This document shows positions 30,554 to 39,142 of a stretch of DNA of 56,190 nucleotides, piece by piece; the stretch's first letter is position 1, and the number at the start of each line of letters is the position of its first letter. The position numbers were made by a program, and so were the translations under genes. This DNA is from Trichococcus ilyis (GTDB lineage Bacteria > Bacillota > Bacilli > Lactobacillales > Aerococcaceae): assembly GCF_900109135.1 (NCBI RefSeq), contig NZ_FNYT01000020.1:1-56190 (forward strand). The letters run 5' to 3'. The notes under the pieces were generated by a model. It saw only the letters and a list, made by a program, of their open reading frames with translations, made no database searches and had not been told where the DNA came from.

Positions 30554-31993
30554 ATGCAACAATACAAACAAGAATGGTTCGGCAATATCAAAGGGGATAT
30601 CCTGGCCGGCATCGTCGTCTGTCTGGCTTTGTTCCCCGAAGTCATCGGCTTCATGATCGTCGCGGGAGTGCCCCCGGTCGTCGGAGTCTATGCCACTTTC
30701 TTCATCACAGCCATCGCGGCCTTTTTCGGTTCCAGCAAAGGCATGATTTCGGCCGCCGCAGGATCCGTGGCATTGGTGCTGGCTCATCTGGTCGCAACCC
30801 ACGGCATCCAGTACCTTTTTGCCGCGACGATCCTGGCAGGCGTCCAGCAGCTCGTCCTGGGATTCCTCAAAATCGGTTCCTTGATGCGCTACATTCCCAA
30901 GCCCGTCATGACCGGTTTCGTGAATGGATTGGGGCTCATGATGTTCACTTCGCAACTGGCTCATTTCCAAGGCAATCTGATTTTGCCGCTGCTGGGGCTA
31001 TTGGGTATCGCCATCATTTTCCTGTTCCCGAAAGTCACGAAAAAAATACCGGCCCCTATCGTTTCGATCCTGGTCATCACGGCGATCGTGCTCGGCTTTG
31101 GCCTGGATGTGAAAACATTGGGCGATATGGGATCGATCTCCACCGCTTTGCCGCGCTTCGGCATCCCGGCTGTTCCGCTGACGCTTGAAACGTTGCGGAT
31201 CATTTTCCCTACGGCACTTTCGGTCGCTATCGTCGGCTTGGTTGAATCCTTGTTGACCGCGCAGTTGGTCGATGACATTACCGAGGACAAAAGCGACAAA
31301 AATCAGGAGAGCTTGAGCCAAGGCCTAGGGAATGTCGTTTCCGGCTTCTTCGGCGGCATCGCCGGCTGCGGGATGATCGGCCAGACGATCATCAACCTGA
31401 CTTACGGCGGCATCGGCCGGCTGGCGACCTTCTTGTCGGGCTTCCTGATGCTGGTGTCTGTCGTCCTTTTGAACGGTGCCGTCGTCCAGATTCCGGTTGT
31501 CGCTTTGGCGGCCGTCATGGTCGTCGTCTCTTACGAAACCATCAACTGGGATTCGATCAAGCGTCTGCGCACCAATCCCAAAAACGAAAGCTTCGCGATG
31601 ATTCTTACCGTCGCCATCGTTGTCGGAACCCACAATCTGGCTTACGGTGTCATAGCCGGCACATTGGTCAGCGCGGTCTTCGCCGCTTTCAAAATGGCCC
31701 ATCTCCAAGTCGAAGCCGGCACTGCCGATGATGACCATCACTACAAAGTGGACGGCCACCTTTACTTCGCTTCCGCCGAAAAATTCCTGGATTTCTTCGC
31801 CGAAGAGATAGCGCACGAGGAAGAAGTCGTCATCGACATCAGCACCATGACTTTGTGGGATTCCACAGCTGTCGAAGCGATCGACAAACTCATCACCCGC
31901 AACAAAAAACGCGGCGTCAAGACGACCTTCACCGGTGCGAACCCGCAAAGCTCCGCCCTTTTCAAACGCGTTTCGATCCACACGGAAGAATAA
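30554..31993 (+). CDS. SulP family anion (sulfate/bicarbonate-type) transporter
   Basis: A 479-residue SulP/SLC26 protein. Residues 1-385 make the membrane domain. GDILAGIVVCLALFPEVIGFMIVAGVPPVVGVYA is the family N-terminus, with SSKGMISAAAGSVALVLAHLV and VESLLTAQLVDDITEDKSDKNQE also conserved. The C-terminal ~90 residues form a STAS domain (VVIDISTMTLWDSTAVEAIDKL). Members carry sulfate, bicarbonate or dicarboxylates, and the short form resembles BicA-like bicarbonate carriers. AAGGAAGG precedes the ATG. Divergent XRE regulator. A repeat element follows in the convergent gap. Confidence 0.93.
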   Translation: MQQYKQEWFGNIKGDILAGIVVCLALFPEVIGFMIVAGVPPVVGVYATFFITAIAAFFGSSKGMISAAAGSVALVLAHLVATHGIQYLFAATILAGVQQLVLGFLKIGSLMRYIPKPVMTGFVNGLGLMMFTSQLAHFQGNLILPLLGLLGIAIIFLFPKVTKKIPAPIVSILVITAIVLGFGLDVKTLGDMGSISTALPRFGIPAVPLTLETLRIIFPTALSVAIVGLVESLLTAQLVDDITEDKSDKNQESLSQGLGNVVSGFFGGIAGCGMIGQTIINLTYGGIGRLATFLSGFLMLVSVVLLNGAVVQIPVVALAAVMVVVSYETINWDSIKRLRTNPKNESFAMILTVAIVVGTHNLAYGVIAGTLVSAVFAAFKMAHLQVEAGTADDDHHYKVDGHLYFASAEKFLDFFAEEIAHEEEVVIDISTMTLWDSTAVEAIDKLITRNKKRGVKTTFTGANPQSSALFKRVSIHTEE

Positions 31994-32051
31994 AACAGTT
32001 CTTGGGCTGCCTCATTAGATTGGGGTGGCCTTTTCTTTCGTTTGTTTCCTG

Positions 32052-32181
32052 CTCCGGTGAACGGAGGCTTCGCCGGAGTTCGGCCAACATTTTGGTCCTG
32101 TTCTCCGACGGGGGCGGCTTCGTCGAAGCTGAGGCTGATCGTTACCGGTGTCCTCCGGTGAGCGGTCCCCTCACCGGAGCT
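32052..32181 (-). repeat. Triple-hairpin intergenic element, copy C (130 bp)
   Basis: Nearly the same sequence as copy B but on the opposite strand, with similarity continuing to about 32213. The three stem-loops and their spacing are kept, and substitutions inside stems often preserve pairing (for example CTCCGGTGA..TCACCGGAG in place of CTCCGGCGA..TCGCCGGAG). It lies between the convergent sulP and CBS-protein genes and fills most of the 308-base gap. Confidence 0.85.
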
Positions 32182-32239
32182 GCGCATGCATGCCTTGGCC
32201 ACGCTCCTCCGGCAGTAGCCGGTGACCGCCAAAAAAATA

Positions 32240-32274
32240 AAGGCAGGCCGGTTCATCGAGAGCCGGCCTGCCTT
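32240..32274 (-). terminator. Terminator of the CBS-domain gene
   Basis: AAGGCAGGCCGG/CCGGCCTGCCTT perfect twelve-base stem followed on the minus strand by TATTTTTTT. Confidence 0.92.
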
Positions 32275-32301
32275 AAATTTCAGCTGAATGATTCCCTGTC
32301 G

Positions 32302-32997
32302 CTACACTTCCACCAAGTCGAAGCGGGTGATGATGCCGAGCAGGTTCTCGGTATTTTTACCGCTGTGCGTCACCAGCAGCGCATCGATTTTTTGGTTGTC
32401 GAACTGGGCTTCCGCTTCATAGATGGTCGCGTCCTTCTTGATGAAGGCAAAATTGTTTTTGTTCTCGTCCAACAGAAGGATGTCCCGCGCCAACGTCCCT
32501 CCGATCGAAATGCTCGCCTCATGTGCATGCTGGGACAGCCAGTGCGCAATGCCGTTCTCGGTCAGCAGCCCGATCACTTTGCCGTCTCCGTCCTTGATCG
32601 GAAATTGGGTCAGATCGGTGTTCCGGATCGTTTCCAGGACCGCGGAAAGCGGCGTCGTTTCCTTGAAAAACTTCACATCGTCGGATTTGATGTCGAACGC
32701 GGTCTTCGGTTTCAGCAGCTGTTCATGGATCGCTTTGATCAGATTCAGGGATGCCTCGTTGACGAGCACCAAGTCGCTCTGGTTCCCGTGGCTCAGGAAG
32801 TTGCGCAGATCCCCCAGTATCTGGAAGTCATCGCGTTTCCTTTTCACATAGCTGTCGTAGCGCGCGGCGTTCTCCACCAGTTCGTAAAAGCTGTAGTAAG
32901 ATTTCCCGCGATTCGGTTTGTACTCCTTGTTGAAGAAACTCTCGATGTCATTGAAATAGCCCAGAAAGGCTTCGTTGTTGCCGTTCAATCGCCTCAT
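32302..32997 (-). CDS. HEPN-like domain fused to a CBS pair
   Basis: A 231-residue protein. Residues 1-98 are all helical and include DDFQILGDLRNFLSHGN, in which R65-x4-H70 fits the R-x(4-6)-H motif of HEPN ribonuclease or scaffold domains. Residues ~100-230 form two CBS motifs (TTPLSAVLETIRNTDLTQFPIKD; KKDATIYEAEAQFDNQKIDALLV), which normally bind adenine nucleotides. The architecture suggests nucleotide-controlled activity of the helical domain, but no target is known. The ribosome site (GAGGGG) is very close to the ATG. Single gene with strong terminator. Confidence 0.75.
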   Translation of the reverse strand: MRRLNGNNEAFLGYFNDIESFFNKEYKPNRGKSYYSFYELVENAARYDSYVKRKRDDFQILGDLRNFLSHGNQSDLVLVNEASLNLIKAIHEQLLKPKTAFDIKSDDVKFFKETTPLSAVLETIRNTDLTQFPIKDGDGKVIGLLTENGIAHWLSQHAHEASISIGGTLARDILLLDENKNNFAFIKKDATIYEAEAQFDNQKIDALLVTHSGKNTENLLGIITRFDLVEV

Positions 32998-33165
32998 CCC
33001 CTCTCTTGCCGCTCTCGTTATGCTTCCATTTTAACAATTTCCCCGCATGATTACGAATCCGACGCCCTTTTTCCAGAACCGCAGCCGCAAGCTGTCCTCC
33101 CGTTGGCCATCGGGGATTTCCCGACGTATAATGGGCATAGACCGAAAAGAAATGGGGGAAATGAA

Positions 33166-33534
33166 ATGACCACAGCGAATATCATGCTTTATGTCGAGGA
33201 CGTCGAGGCGAATGCCGATTTTTGGAAAAAATACTTGGACTTCAAGGAGACGGAACGCTTTGATTTTGGAGGCTCCATCAGCATCGTGCTGGCCGTAAAT
33301 CCTGCCTGCAACCTGCAGCTGTTCGACATCGATTTCATCAGAAAAAATTCACCGGAAGTGGCCTCCAACAAGCCTTCTTTGTTGTTCGACATCGCGGATT
33401 TTGATGGATTGTATGCGCGTTTCAAGGAAAACAACGAGACGGTCGGCGAGATCATCGAAATGGGCGGCGCCCGGACCTTCAACTTCCCCGACCGGGACGG
33501 CAGCTACTATGCAGTCCGGGAAATTGTAGCGTAG
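33166..33534 (+). CDS. VOC (glyoxalase/bleomycin-resistance) superfamily protein
   Basis: A 122-residue protein with two beta-alpha-beta-beta-beta units. ANIMLYVEDVEANADFWKKYLDF is the classic first module, and FNFPDRDGSYYAVREI ends the second. Such proteins include metal-dependent lyases and drug-binding proteins. The chemical role cannot be read here. The start at 33166 has GGGGGAAATGA before it. A longer frame upstream runs antisense to the CBS gene and is not coding. Confidence 0.85.
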   Translation: MTTANIMLYVEDVEANADFWKKYLDFKETERFDFGGSISIVLAVNPACNLQLFDIDFIRKNSPEVASNKPSLLFDIADFDGLYARFKENNETVGEIIEMGGARTFNFPDRDGSYYAVREIVA

Positions 33535-33549
33535 ACAGACAGCAAACGA

Positions 33550-33597
33550 AAGAACCACCGCATCCAAGTCGCTTTGAGACTGGATCCGATGGTTCTT
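33550..33597. terminator. Bidirectional terminator
   Basis: AAGAACCA..GCATCCA pairing with TGGATC..TGGTTCTT, followed by CTTTTTT on the plus strand, between the convergent VOC and RibD-like genes. Confidence 0.85.
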
Positions 33598-33603
33598 CTT
33601 TTT

Positions 33604-34335
33604 TCACGCGTCACGATTTGAAAGATAGGTCAGCCGGATGCCGTCAGGGCCGATCCGCTCGAATTTGTCCAAGCGAAATTGCCGGATGCTCTGGTCAAGG
33701 CTGTTTCCGTACTCGAACAAAGACACGGAATTGGAAACGCCTTCGACAAGTGGCGCGATAATCAGGCTGATTTCGTCGACCAAACCTTCGCTAGCGAAGG
33801 CGCCGTTGACAAAGCCGCCGCCCAGCAGCATGAAGGTTTCGATGCCGAAATGCTTGTGCAATTTATCCAAGGCGACCTTCATCGACAATGGTTTGCTTTC
33901 CCCCGCAAAGAGGTAGGAAACGCCGATTTCCCTCAGATGGGCCAGATGCCGGTCCGAAACCGCCTCGCTCAAAATCGCGACGATGTGGTCGCCCTTCCTT
34001 TCCGGATACTCGTCGCCGATCACGTTCGTCTGCCAGCCGAGTTTGCCTTCCGGATCGACGGCGATCGCGTAAGAGCTGAATGCAGCCGGATGAAGATAGT
34101 CTTCCCCCGGGATGGCTTCTTCCGGGTACGCGGACAAGTCCGCTTTGTTGCCGAAAGTGATGTGCTCTTCGAAGGTTACCCGTCCGCAGATCCAGTTGTC
34201 CGAAGCGTAAGCTTGCAACGTCTCCTCATAGGCTTTCCCATACGGACCGAACTGCTGCGAACCCAAAAACGCCCCCGCCACGCGCCCATCGATCGACATC
34301 CCCATATGGCAAATCACCCTGTATGGTTTGTTCAT
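33604..34335 (-). CDS. RibD C-terminal/dihydrofolate-reductase-like protein
   Basis: A 243-residue protein of the RibD_C fold. CHMGMSIDGRVAGAF is the N-terminal DHFR-like motif (M-S-I/V-D-G), and FMLLGGGFVNGAFASEGLVDEISLIIAPLVEG is the conserved NADPH-site region. Proteins of this group reduce pyrimidine intermediates or related substrates with NADPH. This one is free-standing and not near riboflavin genes, so its substrate is open. GAGGAAAATGA precedes the ATG. Confidence 0.88.
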   Translation of the reverse strand: MNKPYRVICHMGMSIDGRVAGAFLGSQQFGPYGKAYEETLQAYASDNWICGRVTFEEHITFGNKADLSAYPEEAIPGEDYLHPAAFSSYAIAVDPEGKLGWQTNVIGDEYPERKGDHIVAILSEAVSDRHLAHLREIGVSYLFAGESKPLSMKVALDKLHKHFGIETFMLLGGGFVNGAFASEGLVDEISLIIAPLVEGVSNSVSLFEYGNSLDQSIRQFRLDKFERIGPDGIRLTYLSNRDA

Positions 34336-34486
34336 TTCATTTTCCTCCGTCCCGAATCTTTGTTGCTGGTTCCATCATAAGCCCTTGAAGTAAGGTGAAG
34401 TCAAGGGAAATCCATCGACTCTGATTGCTTGAACCGAAACACACCTCCAGACCTGCCGTCAGAGAAAAAACTTGAATCGCACTTGC

Positions 34487-34616
34487 AGCTCCGGCCAGCC
34501 GTCTCTCCCCGGAGCTAGCCGGTTACCTTTGTCCTGTCCTCCGACGAAGCATGCCTTGCCGGAGGACACAACTTAAACTGCACGCCGACCTCCGGCGAAG
34601 CCTTCGTTCGCCGGAG
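34487..34616 (+). repeat. Triple-hairpin intergenic element, copy D (130 bp)
   Basis: This copy keeps the exact module lengths of copies B and C (28-24-26-25-27 bases). The linkers have diverged strongly, and the third stem-loop is almost identical (CTCCGGCGAAGCC..GTTCGCCGGAG). It lies in the 342-base gap between two same-strand genes, in front of the RibD-like gene and after the EIIB-like gene with its terminator. No coding region is credible in the gap. Confidence 0.8.
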
Positions 34617-34633
34617 GTCACACAACCGAAAGA

Positions 34634-34657
34634 GCCGCCTCGAAATATCGAGGCGGC
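34634..34657 (-). terminator. Terminator of the sugar ABC operon
   Basis: GCCGCCTCGA/TCGAGGCGGC perfect ten-base stem, followed on the minus strand by TCTTTCGG, twenty bases after the EIIB-like stop. Confidence 0.8.
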
Positions 34658-34677
34658 CCCACATTAGTTCATATTCA

Positions 34678-34998
34678 TTACCTGATTAACGCGATGATTT
34701 CCTCCAGCACGGCTTCCCCGTCGAGGATCTCATAATTTTCCTTCGAAATCAGCTTGTATGGTACGGCTTTGTAGGTCAGGAAATCCTTCAGCCGCGCGAT
34801 TTCGTATTTGGATTGCGGGCCGATCATCAGGGCATCGACCGCTTGGTTTTGGATCGCCTGTTCCGCGATGATCGCCGGCGCGGAGTAGACATGGATGTCC
34901 AGGCCCCTTTCGTCCGCGGCGTTCTGCACGTTCTTCACCAGCAAGCCGGTCGTGATGCCGGCCGTACAGATCAATAAGGCTGTCTTTTGTTCGGTCAT
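34678..34998 (-). CDS. Orphan PTS EIIB-like protein (lactose/cellobiose type)
   Basis: A 106-residue protein with a Rossmann-like order of strands and helices. ALLICTAGITTGLLVKNVQNAADERG carries the EIIB phosphoryl cysteine (Cys11) at the end of strand 1 and the C-x-x-G-x-S/T-T-x-x-L loop, then DALMIGPQSKYEIARLKDFL. EIIB proteins pass phosphate from EIIA to sugar. No EIIA or EIIC is in the window. It is the last gene of an ABC sugar-importer operon, so a regulatory phospho-carrier role is possible. The start at 34998 has AGGGGTTGA upstream. Confidence 0.8.
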   Translation of the reverse strand: MTEQKTALLICTAGITTGLLVKNVQNAADERGLDIHVYSAPAIIAEQAIQNQAVDALMIGPQSKYEIARLKDFLTYKAVPYKLISKENYEILDGEAVLEEIIALIR

Positions 34999-35011
34999 CT
35001 GCTTCAACCCC

Positions 35012-36223
35012 TTATGCTGCTTTCTTTTTCTTGTTGTAGATATCCAAAACAACGGCCAACAAGAGGATCAAACCTTTGATTGCTTGTTGCCAGTCGACAC
35101 CGACGCCGAGGATGGACATCCCGTTATTCAGGACACCCATCACCAAACCGCCGACGATCGTTCCCACGATCGTGCCGATCCCGCCTGAAGTGGAGGCTCC
35201 GCCGAAGTATACGGCTGCCATCGCATCCAGTTCCATCGAAGTGCCCGCTTGCGGTGTCGCGGCATTCAGACGCGCAGCCAAGATCAACCCGGCCAATGCA
35301 GCCATCGCGCCCATGTTCACGAATACCCAGAAAGTGATTTTTTTCGTTTTGATACCGGACAGTTCTGCTGCTTTACGGTTGCCGCCGGTTGCATAGATTT
35401 GGCGACCCGCAACGGTCTTGTTCGTCAGGAAAGCATAGACCGCCACGATGACGCCCAGGATGACCAGAATGACCGGATAGCCTTGATATGATGCGAAGAT
35501 GTACGTCACGCCGATCATCACCACTGCCGTCATGACTGCTTTCAGCGTGAACGCGTTCATCGATTCCACTTCGAACAGATTGTTTTTGCGTTTTTCACGT
35601 GTGCGCCATTGCCCGAAAACGAGCGCCGCGGCGATAAGCACACCCAAGATCATCGTCAACAGGTGGATGCTGCCGTCCGTCAGATCAGGCAAGTAGCCCG
35701 TCGAGATTTTCTGGAACACTTCCGGGAAAGGCGCCAAGGACTGCCCGCCCAGCACGACCTGCGTCAAACCGCGGAACATCAACAGCCCCGCCAAAGTCAC
35801 GATGAAAGCCGGGATGCCAAAGTAGGCCACCCAATAACCTTGCCAAGCGCCGATCAGCGCACCGATCGCGATGCAGAGCGGCACTGCCAACCAAGGACTG
35901 ATGTTGTTGTTCACCATCAAAATACCGGAAATGGCGCCCACAAAAGCCATCACCGAACCAACCGAAAGATCGACATGCCCCAACAGGACCACCAGCAGCA
36001 TCCCTGCGGCCAGCACCAGAATGTGGCTGTTCTGCAGCACGATGTTCGTGATGTTCAGCGGCCTCCAGAAGATGCCGTCCGTCATCAATTGGAAAGCGAT
36101 CAACAATCCGATCAGAATGATGACCATGCTGTATTTGCTGAAAATATCAAGTGCCTTTGCCTTCAGATCGATTGTCTGCTTTTCTTTTTTCGCTCCGTTT
36201 TTTACTCCGTTCGTCGTTTCCAT
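35012..36223 (-). CDS. gguB: Sugar ABC transporter permease (GguB/XylH type)
   Basis: A 403-residue, roughly ten-helix permease of the carbohydrate uptake transporter-2 family. LVVLLGHVDLSVGSVMAFVGAISGILM and GTIVGTIVGGLVMGVLNNGMSILGV are its conserved segments. YGNxKAAxLSGI-type coupling sequence appears as GGNRKAAELSGIKTKKI. It is the single permease, working as a homodimer with GguA. Its ATG follows the gguA stop directly. It is longer than ribose permeases, as expected for GguB/XylH. Confidence 0.93.
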   Translation of the reverse strand: METTNGVKNGAKKEKQTIDLKAKALDIFSKYSMVIILIGLLIAFQLMTDGIFWRPLNITNIVLQNSHILVLAAGMLLVVLLGHVDLSVGSVMAFVGAISGILMVNNNISPWLAVPLCIAIGALIGAWQGYWVAYFGIPAFIVTLAGLLMFRGLTQVVLGGQSLAPFPEVFQKISTGYLPDLTDGSIHLLTMILGVLIAAALVFGQWRTREKRKNNLFEVESMNAFTLKAVMTAVVMIGVTYIFASYQGYPVILVILGVIVAVYAFLTNKTVAGRQIYATGGNRKAAELSGIKTKKITFWVFVNMGAMAALAGLILAARLNAATPQAGTSMELDAMAAVYFGGASTSGGIGTIVGTIVGGLVMGVLNNGMSILGVGVDWQQAIKGLILLLAVVLDIYNKKKKAA

Positions 36224-37756
36224 CTATAGCACACCTTCTTCTTCCCTAGTCATTAGATTCATCAGCGATTCTTGGTTGGCGTCTTTGCGCAAAACCTCAC
36301 CCGTGAATTTGCCCTCGTTCATCGTGTAGATGCGGTCGCACATTCCCAAAATTTCCGGCAACTCGGAGGAGATGATGCAGACGCATTTGCCGGCAGCCGC
36401 CATTTCCTCGATGATCGTGTAGATTTCGTATTTGGCGCCGACGTCGATGCCTCGCGTCGGTTCATCCAGGAACAGCACATCCGGCTCCGTCATCAGCCAT
36501 TTGGCAAGGACCACTTTCTGCTGGTTGCCCCCGCTGAGGCTGCTGACTTTCTGGTAAATCGAACTCGTCTTCGTGCGCATTTTTTTGCGGTAGGACTCGG
36601 CCACCTGGACTTCCTTTTCCTTGTCGAGTACGCCTTGTTTGCTGATCTTGCCGAGGCTGGCGATCGTCGTGTTTTCGCGGATATCCATCAGCAGGTTCAG
36701 CCCCAATGCCTTCCGGTCTTCGGATACGTAAGCAAGCCCGTTTTCGATGGCTGCCGGCACGTCCTTGACCGAGATCTCCTGTCCAGCTTTGTGGATGCTG
36801 CCGGAAATATGGCTGCCGTAGGAACGCCCGAAGACGCTCATCGCGAATTCCGTCCGGCCTGCCCCCATCAAACCCGCGATGCCGACGATTTCGCCTTTGC
36901 GGATGTTGAAATTGATCTTGTCGTTCATGATCCGGTGCGCATCGATCGGATGATGGACCGTCCAATCCTTCACTTCAAAGTAGACGTCGCCGATGTTCGG
37001 ATGGCGCTCCGGATAGCGGTTGGTAAGATCCCTGCCGACCATGCCGCGGATGATGCGTTCCTCATTGATGGCTTCCTTTTCCAGCGTTTCGATCGTCCGC
37101 CCATCGCGCAGGATCGTGATGCGGTCAGCCACATTGACGATTTCGTTCAGCTTGTGGGAAATGATGATGGAAGTTATCCCTTGCCTCCTGAATTCCTTGA
37201 TCAGCTCCAACAGATTCGCGCTCTCTTCCTCATTCAGTGCGGCTGTCGGCTCATCCAAAATCAGCAGACGCACCGATTTCGAGAAAGCTTTGGCGATTTC
37301 GACCAGCTGCTGCTGGCCGACCCCGATCTGGGAAACGAGCGTATTCGGGTTCACTTTCAGCCCGACCGTCTTCAAGAGATTGGCCGTTTTCTTTTCCGTC
37401 AGGTCCCAGTCGATGATGCCGTGTTTTGCTTGTTCATTGCCGAGGAAAATATTTTCACTTACGGACAGGTAAGGACTGAGCGCCAACTCCTGGTGGATGA
37501 TGACGATGCCTTTGTTTTCGCTGTCCTTCAGATCCTTGAATTTGCAGGTTTCCCCGTCGTAGACGATATCCCCTTCGTAGCTGCCGTATGGATACAGCCC
37601 GCTCAAGACATTCATCAGCGTGGACTTGCCCGCGCCGTTTTCGCCGCACAGGGCATGAATTTCGCCCCGCTCGATCTTCAGATTCACATCATTCAATGCC
37701 CGGATGCCAGAAAACTCCTTGATGATGTTCCGCATCTCCAATATATAATCCGCCAT
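36224..37756 (-). CDS. gguA: Sugar ABC transporter, double ATPase (GguA/XylG type)
   Basis: A 510-residue protein with two fused ABC ATPase domains. The first (1-245) has [26 protein letters not shown] as signature and [13 protein letters not shown]. The second (255-505) has the looser Walker [17 protein letters not shown], signature [13 protein letters not shown] and [20 protein letters not shown], the expected asymmetry for CUT2 importers. It powers uptake of monosaccharides bound by the adjacent ChvE-like lipoprotein. Preceded by GGAGGGA. Confidence 0.95.
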   Translation of the reverse strand: MADYILEMRNIIKEFSGIRALNDVNLKIERGEIHALCGENGAGKSTLMNVLSGLYPYGSYEGDIVYDGETCKFKDLKDSENKGIVIIHQELALSPYLSVSENIFLGNEQAKHGIIDWDLTEKKTANLLKTVGLKVNPNTLVSQIGVGQQQLVEIAKAFSKSVRLLILDEPTAALNEEESANLLELIKEFRRQGITSIIISHKLNEIVNVADRITILRDGRTIETLEKEAINEERIIRGMVGRDLTNRYPERHPNIGDVYFEVKDWTVHHPIDAHRIMNDKINFNIRKGEIVGIAGLMGAGRTEFAMSVFGRSYGSHISGSIHKAGQEISVKDVPAAIENGLAYVSEDRKALGLNLLMDIRENTTIASLGKISKQGVLDKEKEVQVAESYRKKMRTKTSSIYQKVSSLSGGNQQKVVLAKWLMTEPDVLFLDEPTRGIDVGAKYEIYTIIEEMAAAGKCVCIISSELPEILGMCDRIYTMNEGKFTGEVLRKDANQESLMNLMTREEEGVL

Positions 37757-37776
37757 GATATCCCTCCTCTATGGAA

Positions 37777-37807
37777 GAGACTTCCTCAGCATCGCGAAGG
37801 AAGTCTC
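37777..37807 (-). promoter_or_regulatory. Intercistronic hairpin chvE-gguA
   Basis: GAGACTTCC/GGAAGTCTC perfect nine-base stem in the 65-base gap, without a T run. Such hairpins stabilise the 5' part of an mRNA, so the binding protein is made in excess over the ATPase and permease. Confidence 0.6.
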
Positions 37808-37821
37808 ACATATTCACATTT

Positions 37822-38910
37822 TTATAAGCCTAAATCTTTTTCGGAATAGTATTCCGTATCGATCAATTCCGCTTTGTAGTTTTCTTTATCGACCGAGACC
37901 GGGTTAGCCAAGTAAGTCGGCACGACTTTCACGCCGTTGTCGTACGTTTCCGTATCGTTCACAGGAACCTCTTCCTCGTTGAAGATCGCTTCGATCATCT
38001 CGATTGTGTTCTGGGCCAAAATGCGCGTATCCTTGAAGATCGTCTGCGTCTGCTCGCCGGCAATGATCGATTTCACGCCCGCTTGGGTTGCATCCTGGCC
38101 GGTGATGACAGGCAATGGTTTTTCGGCGGAACCGTAGCCTACGCCTTTCAGGGAAGAAATGATTCCCAAGCTGATCGGATCATATGGAGACAAGACCGCA
38201 TCCAAAGTTTTATCCGTGTAATTCGCGCTCAGCAGGTTGTCCATCCGCGCTTGTGCGGTCGAACCGTCCCAACGTAAAGTCGCAATCTGATTGAATTTCG
38301 TCTGCTCGGAAGGGATGACCAACTGGCCGCTTTCGATGTATTGTTGGAACACAGACATCACGCCGTTGTAATTGATCAAAGCATTGTTGTCGTCCGGAGA
38401 GCCGCCGAACAGTTCGATATTGTACGGGCCTTCGCCTTCGTTCAGGTTCAGCGCATCTTCGATGTAGGAAGCCTGCAGCACCCCGACGCCGAAATTATCG
38501 AAAGTCGCATAGTAGTCGACGTGTTCGGAATTCATCAGCAGGCGGTCATACGCGATGACTTCGATCCCCTCGTTGGCCGCTTTTTCAAGCACGTCCGTCA
38601 AGGCCGATCCGTCGATCGAAGCGATGACCAAAACATCCACGCCTTTCGTGATCATGTTCTCGATTTGCGCCACTTGGTTTTCGACTTTGTCTTCGCCGTA
38701 CTGCAGGTCCGTCTTGTAGCCCAGTTTCTCCAACTCAGTGACCATGTTGTTGCCGTCCGCGATCCATCTTTCCGCTGACTTCGTCGGCATCGCGATTCCG
38801 ACATAGCCGGCATCGTCCGTCGCTGCGTCCCCGCTTCCGCATGCGCCCAGCACTACTGCGGATAGTAACGTTGTTGCTGTGAGAAAACTTTTCTTCCAAT
38901 TGAATTTCAT
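37822..38910 (-). CDS. chvE: Multiple-monosaccharide-binding lipoprotein (ChvE-like)
   Basis: A 362-residue solute-binding lipoprotein. The signal peptide ends LSAVVLGAC, placing the lipid-carrying cysteine near residue 24. The mature part has [56 protein letters not shown] and [13 protein letters not shown], matching the ChvE/XylF group that binds arabinose, galactose, xylose and similar sugars. The start at 38910 has GGAGGA upstream. It is first in the chvE-gguA-gguB-EIIB operon, with a cre-like site and a divergent three-component sensor upstream. Confidence 0.95.
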   Translation of the reverse strand: MKFNWKKSFLTATTLLSAVVLGACGSGDAATDDAGYVGIAMPTKSAERWIADGNNMVTELEKLGYKTDLQYGEDKVENQVAQIENMITKGVDVLVIASIDGSALTDVLEKAANEGIEVIAYDRLLMNSEHVDYYATFDNFGVGVLQASYIEDALNLNEGEGPYNIELFGGSPDDNNALINYNGVMSVFQQYIESGQLVIPSEQTKFNQIATLRWDGSTAQARMDNLLSANYTDKTLDAVLSPYDPISLGIISSLKGVGYGSAEKPLPVITGQDATQAGVKSIIAGEQTQTIFKDTRILAQNTIEMIEAIFNEEEVPVNDTETYDNGVKVVPTYLANPVSVDKENYKAELIDTEYYSEKDLGL

Positions 38911-38947
38911 CCCGAATTCCTCCACTGCTGTTTTATTTGATATATGT

Positions 38948-38975
38948 ATTGTACCCTCTGAAGGCACCGCTTACA
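38948..38975 (-). promoter_or_regulatory. chvE promoter -10 with cre-like site
   Basis: Minus-strand -10 TACAAT (38948-38953) lacks a good -35. In its place is the cre-like TGTAAGCGGTGCCT (38962-38975 in plus coordinates), ten of fourteen bases of the consensus. The weak -35 fits dependence on an activator (the YesN-type regulator) and repression by CcpA. Confidence 0.5.
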
Positions 38976-39142
38976 TTCACTATCTTATCCGGTTTCTTGA
39001 CATTCTTTTTGATTTGAATCCGTTTCCATAGGGATTTTTTCCGATTTCCTTTGTTTTTTTTCGAACGTCTCCTAAATTGTGCTAAACTGTTCCATGGCAG
39101 CGTTTTATTTTGGAATTATAATAGGAAGGAAGTTTTGCCGCC

